Assembly (NCBI RefSeq): GCF_000227135.1
Contig: NC_018240.1
Location: 370,956 to 434,955, forward strand
DNA: 64,000 nt
Origin: Leishmania donovani
Lineage: Eukaryota; Euglenozoa; Kinetoplastea; Trypanosomatida; Trypanosomatidae
Direction of reading: 5' to 3'
In this document: positions 61,015 through 64,000 of the stretch, one piece after another
Numbering within the stretch: the first letter of the stretch is position 1
Layout: the number at the start of each line of letters is the position of its first letter
Made by a program: the position numbers and the translations under genes
The notes under the pieces: model-generated
The model's input: only the letters and a program-made list of their open reading frames with translations
Databases searched by the model: none
What the model was told of the DNA's origin: nothing

Positions 61015-64000
61015 GGGAGGGGGGGGGGCTATTTGATGGAGCTAAGAAGTAGGGCGCCGGGCAACAGCGTAGGGAAGAGGTCCATACGTATCTGCAGCGA
61101 CGAAGCGTCTCTTTGAGTTGAGGATGTTCTACTCAACCGCCAATGACCGCTACGCGCGTGCTGCGATCACAGCCGACAGGAATGGAAGACACGAAACGGT
61201 ACAGGAGGTGGAGTGCTAGATTCAACGGAAAATAAAAGAACAACAAGGAGGTCCGACGGAGTGGAGTAGAGAGAGACACTCCTCAACGCCTAGCACACGC
61301 AGTAACAACGAGGGGAGTGGCAGCGGCAGCAGCTGTTGTTGTTGCTGCAGTCTTCGTGACGTGGCCACACCGGCCAACGCACCACCCCAGGAAAAATGAG
61401 GGAGCAAGAACACGAAAGATGCGCGAGGGGAGGACGAGGGCAATGAAGATAGAGCGAAGCACACACACACACACACACAAGGAGAGATGCGCACACACGC
61501 ATGTGCATGCGTAGGCGGTGAGAGGAGGAGGAAGAGGAGACAAGACACGAGTACAGGCATCATCGTGTCTTTGTCTCCTCAAACAAACGCCCCTTTCCCC
61601 CTCTTCTCTCTGCTGCCATGCCGTTGTCCCACAGAGAGAGAGAACGCGGCAGCGAGACTGCAAGGGTGGAAGTGGGGGTGCTGTGACACGATCCGTTTTT
61701 TGTTTTGCTCGCCAGCAGGCTTGTGCAAAAACTCCCTTCCTTTCTGCTGAGCGCCGGTTTTCCATGGGAGAAGGAGAAGGCGAAGGCGAGGAGCAGGAGA
61801 GTGAGAGATACAAGAAGATCTGCAGAATATCACGGTATGGCCATGCCCGTCTGCCCATCCTACCCATCCCTCGTTTTCCGCTGCGCCAGTGGGCGCCCAT
61901 CGCACGCCTCGACGCCTCAATTCGCCGTGTTTTTTAGCTCCTTTCGTGGGCTGTGCTCGCCTGGCCCTCTGTATCGTGAAGAGAGTCAACGAAACAGACA
62001 AGATGAAGCGAGAGTAGAACACCGAAGGCAAGAGCTGTGTGTGCGTGTGTGTGGACGTGCATTGCTGCTCTGTCCCTCTACCTCTCCACGTACGCGCGAA
62101 GGCGAAGCCGAAGATGAACTGGGAAGGGAGCGGGGGAGGGGGCAAGCCGTCATGCGTGGATGTCTCAAACATTTAGAAGGGATGTAGCACCGAGACTGTC
62201 ATAAAAAAGCGAAAATGGGCTAAAGAGAGACACGAGAAAGGACACGCACCCGAGAAAATTTCTACACTTGAGGAGAACGAGAGCGTCGCCATCGAGGGCG
62301 TCCATCTGATCCACAAGGAGGGGTGTGGGCGTGTGCCCGTCCTCTCATCATTTCCCACCCACCCACCCTCAACAACAACAAAGAAAGGAATACCACATCT
62401 CTCTTTCTCTCACATGGCGTGTGTGCGTGCACTGAAAACGACAGTGACTGCGAAGATGGTAGAGAAGAGAAAGACGACTCCACAAAAAAAAAAAGAAGGA
62501 TGGGGCTGTGGAGTCGCCGCAGGCGGCACCGAGAAAAGGAAGGGCATGCGGAAGAGGGGTGAGGGAGGAAGGGAGGAGGAGGGAGGGGCATAGCAATTAC
62601 CCGAAGAGTCATACACATGTGCGCACCCGGCTGCTCCCCCCTCCCACCCGCGCACGCACAAAGGCCAAGTAAAAAAAAAAAGAATGCCAGAGTATAGACG
62701 GAGCACACACATACACACATGCGCACGCACACACGTAGCGAGAGACACCCGTGAGGCATGCAAAAGAAAAATGCACATGTTGAGGGCAATCGTTGAGATG
62801 CTTACATAGAGAGTCAGAGCAAGAGCAAGAAGGAAGAGACACGACAGCAATAGTTCCAGTTCTCGAAGCAAGAAGAGCCACACACCTGCACACCGACACG
62901 AGGGCGAGCGATGAGAGGCATACACACTACAGCTCTAGCGGTAAGAGAGAGCGGGTCGCATGAGTAGCCGCGGCATAAAAGGGCACACACACACACTCGT
63001 ACAGAGACACAAAAGTATATACACAGGGTAAGACACATGGATCCTTGCCCACCAGAGCCGTCGCCGCTGCTGCATCTCCTTTCCTTTCCCTGACGTCCTC
63101 TCACGCAAGCGTGTGCACTATGTGTACGACGGAGAGAGAAGCGGCACGAATGCCGTCATCCTTTTTCCTCCGCCAACGCGTCGGCATGGCAGCCATCCGT
63201 AGCGAGCGTGAGGGGCGTGGGTTGGGAAGGAGCATCTGCACAGTCTGAAGAAAGAGAAAGTGTGTGAAGGGAGGAAGCAAGAGTGAAAAGAATGCGAGGT
63301 GCTGTGTCTCTGCGTTTGTGTGCCTGTGCCCTCCCTCCCCCTCGTCTCCCGTCTCCCGTCTCCCGTCCCCCTCCCCCATCGCCCTGCTTTGCAGTTCATC
63401 GTTGTGTTGCTGTCCCATCCGCAAACTCCGCACAAGCGCGCGCGAGAGAGGGGGCTAAGCAGCAGATGAAGAAACGACGTGGGGCAGAGGCAGAGCGACC
63501 GCGAACAGCAGAGGAGCCGAGCCGCCACCGCCACAGAAAGAAGCGCGAACGCCCGTGTGCAGGCCATGTTCTCGCGCAGAGGGAAGAAGAATGCAAGCCA
63601 ACCAGCCAACCGTGGAGGCTCCCTTTTCAGGCGCGAAGTGGAAAATAAAACAATAAAACATAAACGAAGGCAGAGAAAGCTATATAGAGAGAAGTAACGA
63701 CAGAGTGGGAGGGTGGGGTGTGGACGGAAGAGAGAGACACACGCACACAAACGCCAGGATCACCTCTGCAAGGACGAAGAGCGCCTGCGTACGTGTGGCC
63801 GTGGCCCACATACATATAAATATATATATATATATGTATATTGACGAGTGAAATCAGCATAACGACTTACCCCCCCCCCGCCGCCGTCGCCGCCACCGTC
63901 GACGTGTGACGGTGCCTTCTCTCCTCGCACAGTTAATAACGAAGTACCTCTGTAGGCCACCATAAAAGACAGCCGCACGCACCAGGCGAAAACCGGAAAA
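61015..64000. other. 3-kb repeat-rich end of window, no supported gene
   Basis: (CA)n at 61461-61480 and 62981-62996, A-runs near 62485 and 62670, (TA)n at 63818-63840. All frames are low complexity on both strands. Presumably the 3' UTR of a gene beyond the window plus the LYR gene leader. Confidence 0.6.

Noticed and set aside
1..64000. Strand-switch region, CRISPR array, viral or integrated plasmid genes
   Set aside because: All supported genes share one strand; there are no regularly spaced repeats, viral genes or bacterial-type genes.

Overview
The window looks like a trypanosomatid nuclear chromosome, almost certainly Leishmania or a very close relative. Every gene I can support (about 20) lies on the minus strand. 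The genes have no introns, are GC-rich at third codon positions and are separated by 0.7-5 kb spacers full of (GT)n/(CA)n, (TA)n and pyrimidine tracts, as expected for one polycistronic unit processed by spliced-leader trans-splicing. Adenylosuccinate synthetase, an NT3-type nucleobase transporter and tandem 40S S4 genes lie close together. From memory this matches Leishmania chromosome 13, but I could not check that. There is no strand switch, tRNA, rRNA or CRISPR array.

Layout, left to right (transcription runs right to left). 1-15.5 kb: a coiled-coil TPH-like axonemal candidate cut by the window edge, RNA polymerase subunit RPB10, an RMND1/DUF155 membrane protein, an ABHD11-like hydrolase, a patatin/ATGL-like protein lacking the usual nucleophile, an EF-hand protein, a MAM33/p32 family protein and a Tctex-type dynein light chain. 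18-30 kb: adenylosuccinate synthetase, mitochondrial bL27 and the NT3-type transporter, with a probable SIDER retroposon remnant and two perfect GT/CA hairpins in the spacers. 31-36 kb: 40S S4 genes broken by three assembly gaps. 37-47 kb: thiamine pyrophosphokinase, then three small single-pass membrane proteins that look like a related family. 48-61 kb: an EndoG-like nuclease, a decayed frameshifted gene, GPN1 GTPase, a 1029-residue protein I do not recognise and an LYR-motif protein. 61-64 kb: repeat-rich spacer with no gene I can support.

Functional links are modest. NT3 (purine uptake) and adenylosuccinate synthetase (IMP to AMP) are both purine salvage steps. RPB10 and GPN1 both concern RNA polymerase. 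Several proteins (RMND1-like, ABHD11-like, MAM33-like, bL27m, LYR, EndoG-like) are probably mitochondrial.

The most interesting structures are four. (1) A contig in the S4 array joins the 5' flank of one S4 gene to the 3' flank of the other, as a recombination or deletion junction would. (2) A 217-bp direct repeat (215/217 identical) brackets 30.8 kb containing the purine genes and S4. (3) Three small membrane proteins share a juxtamembrane Ser-Trp...Trp motif. (4) An EndoG-type nuclease carries large insertions.
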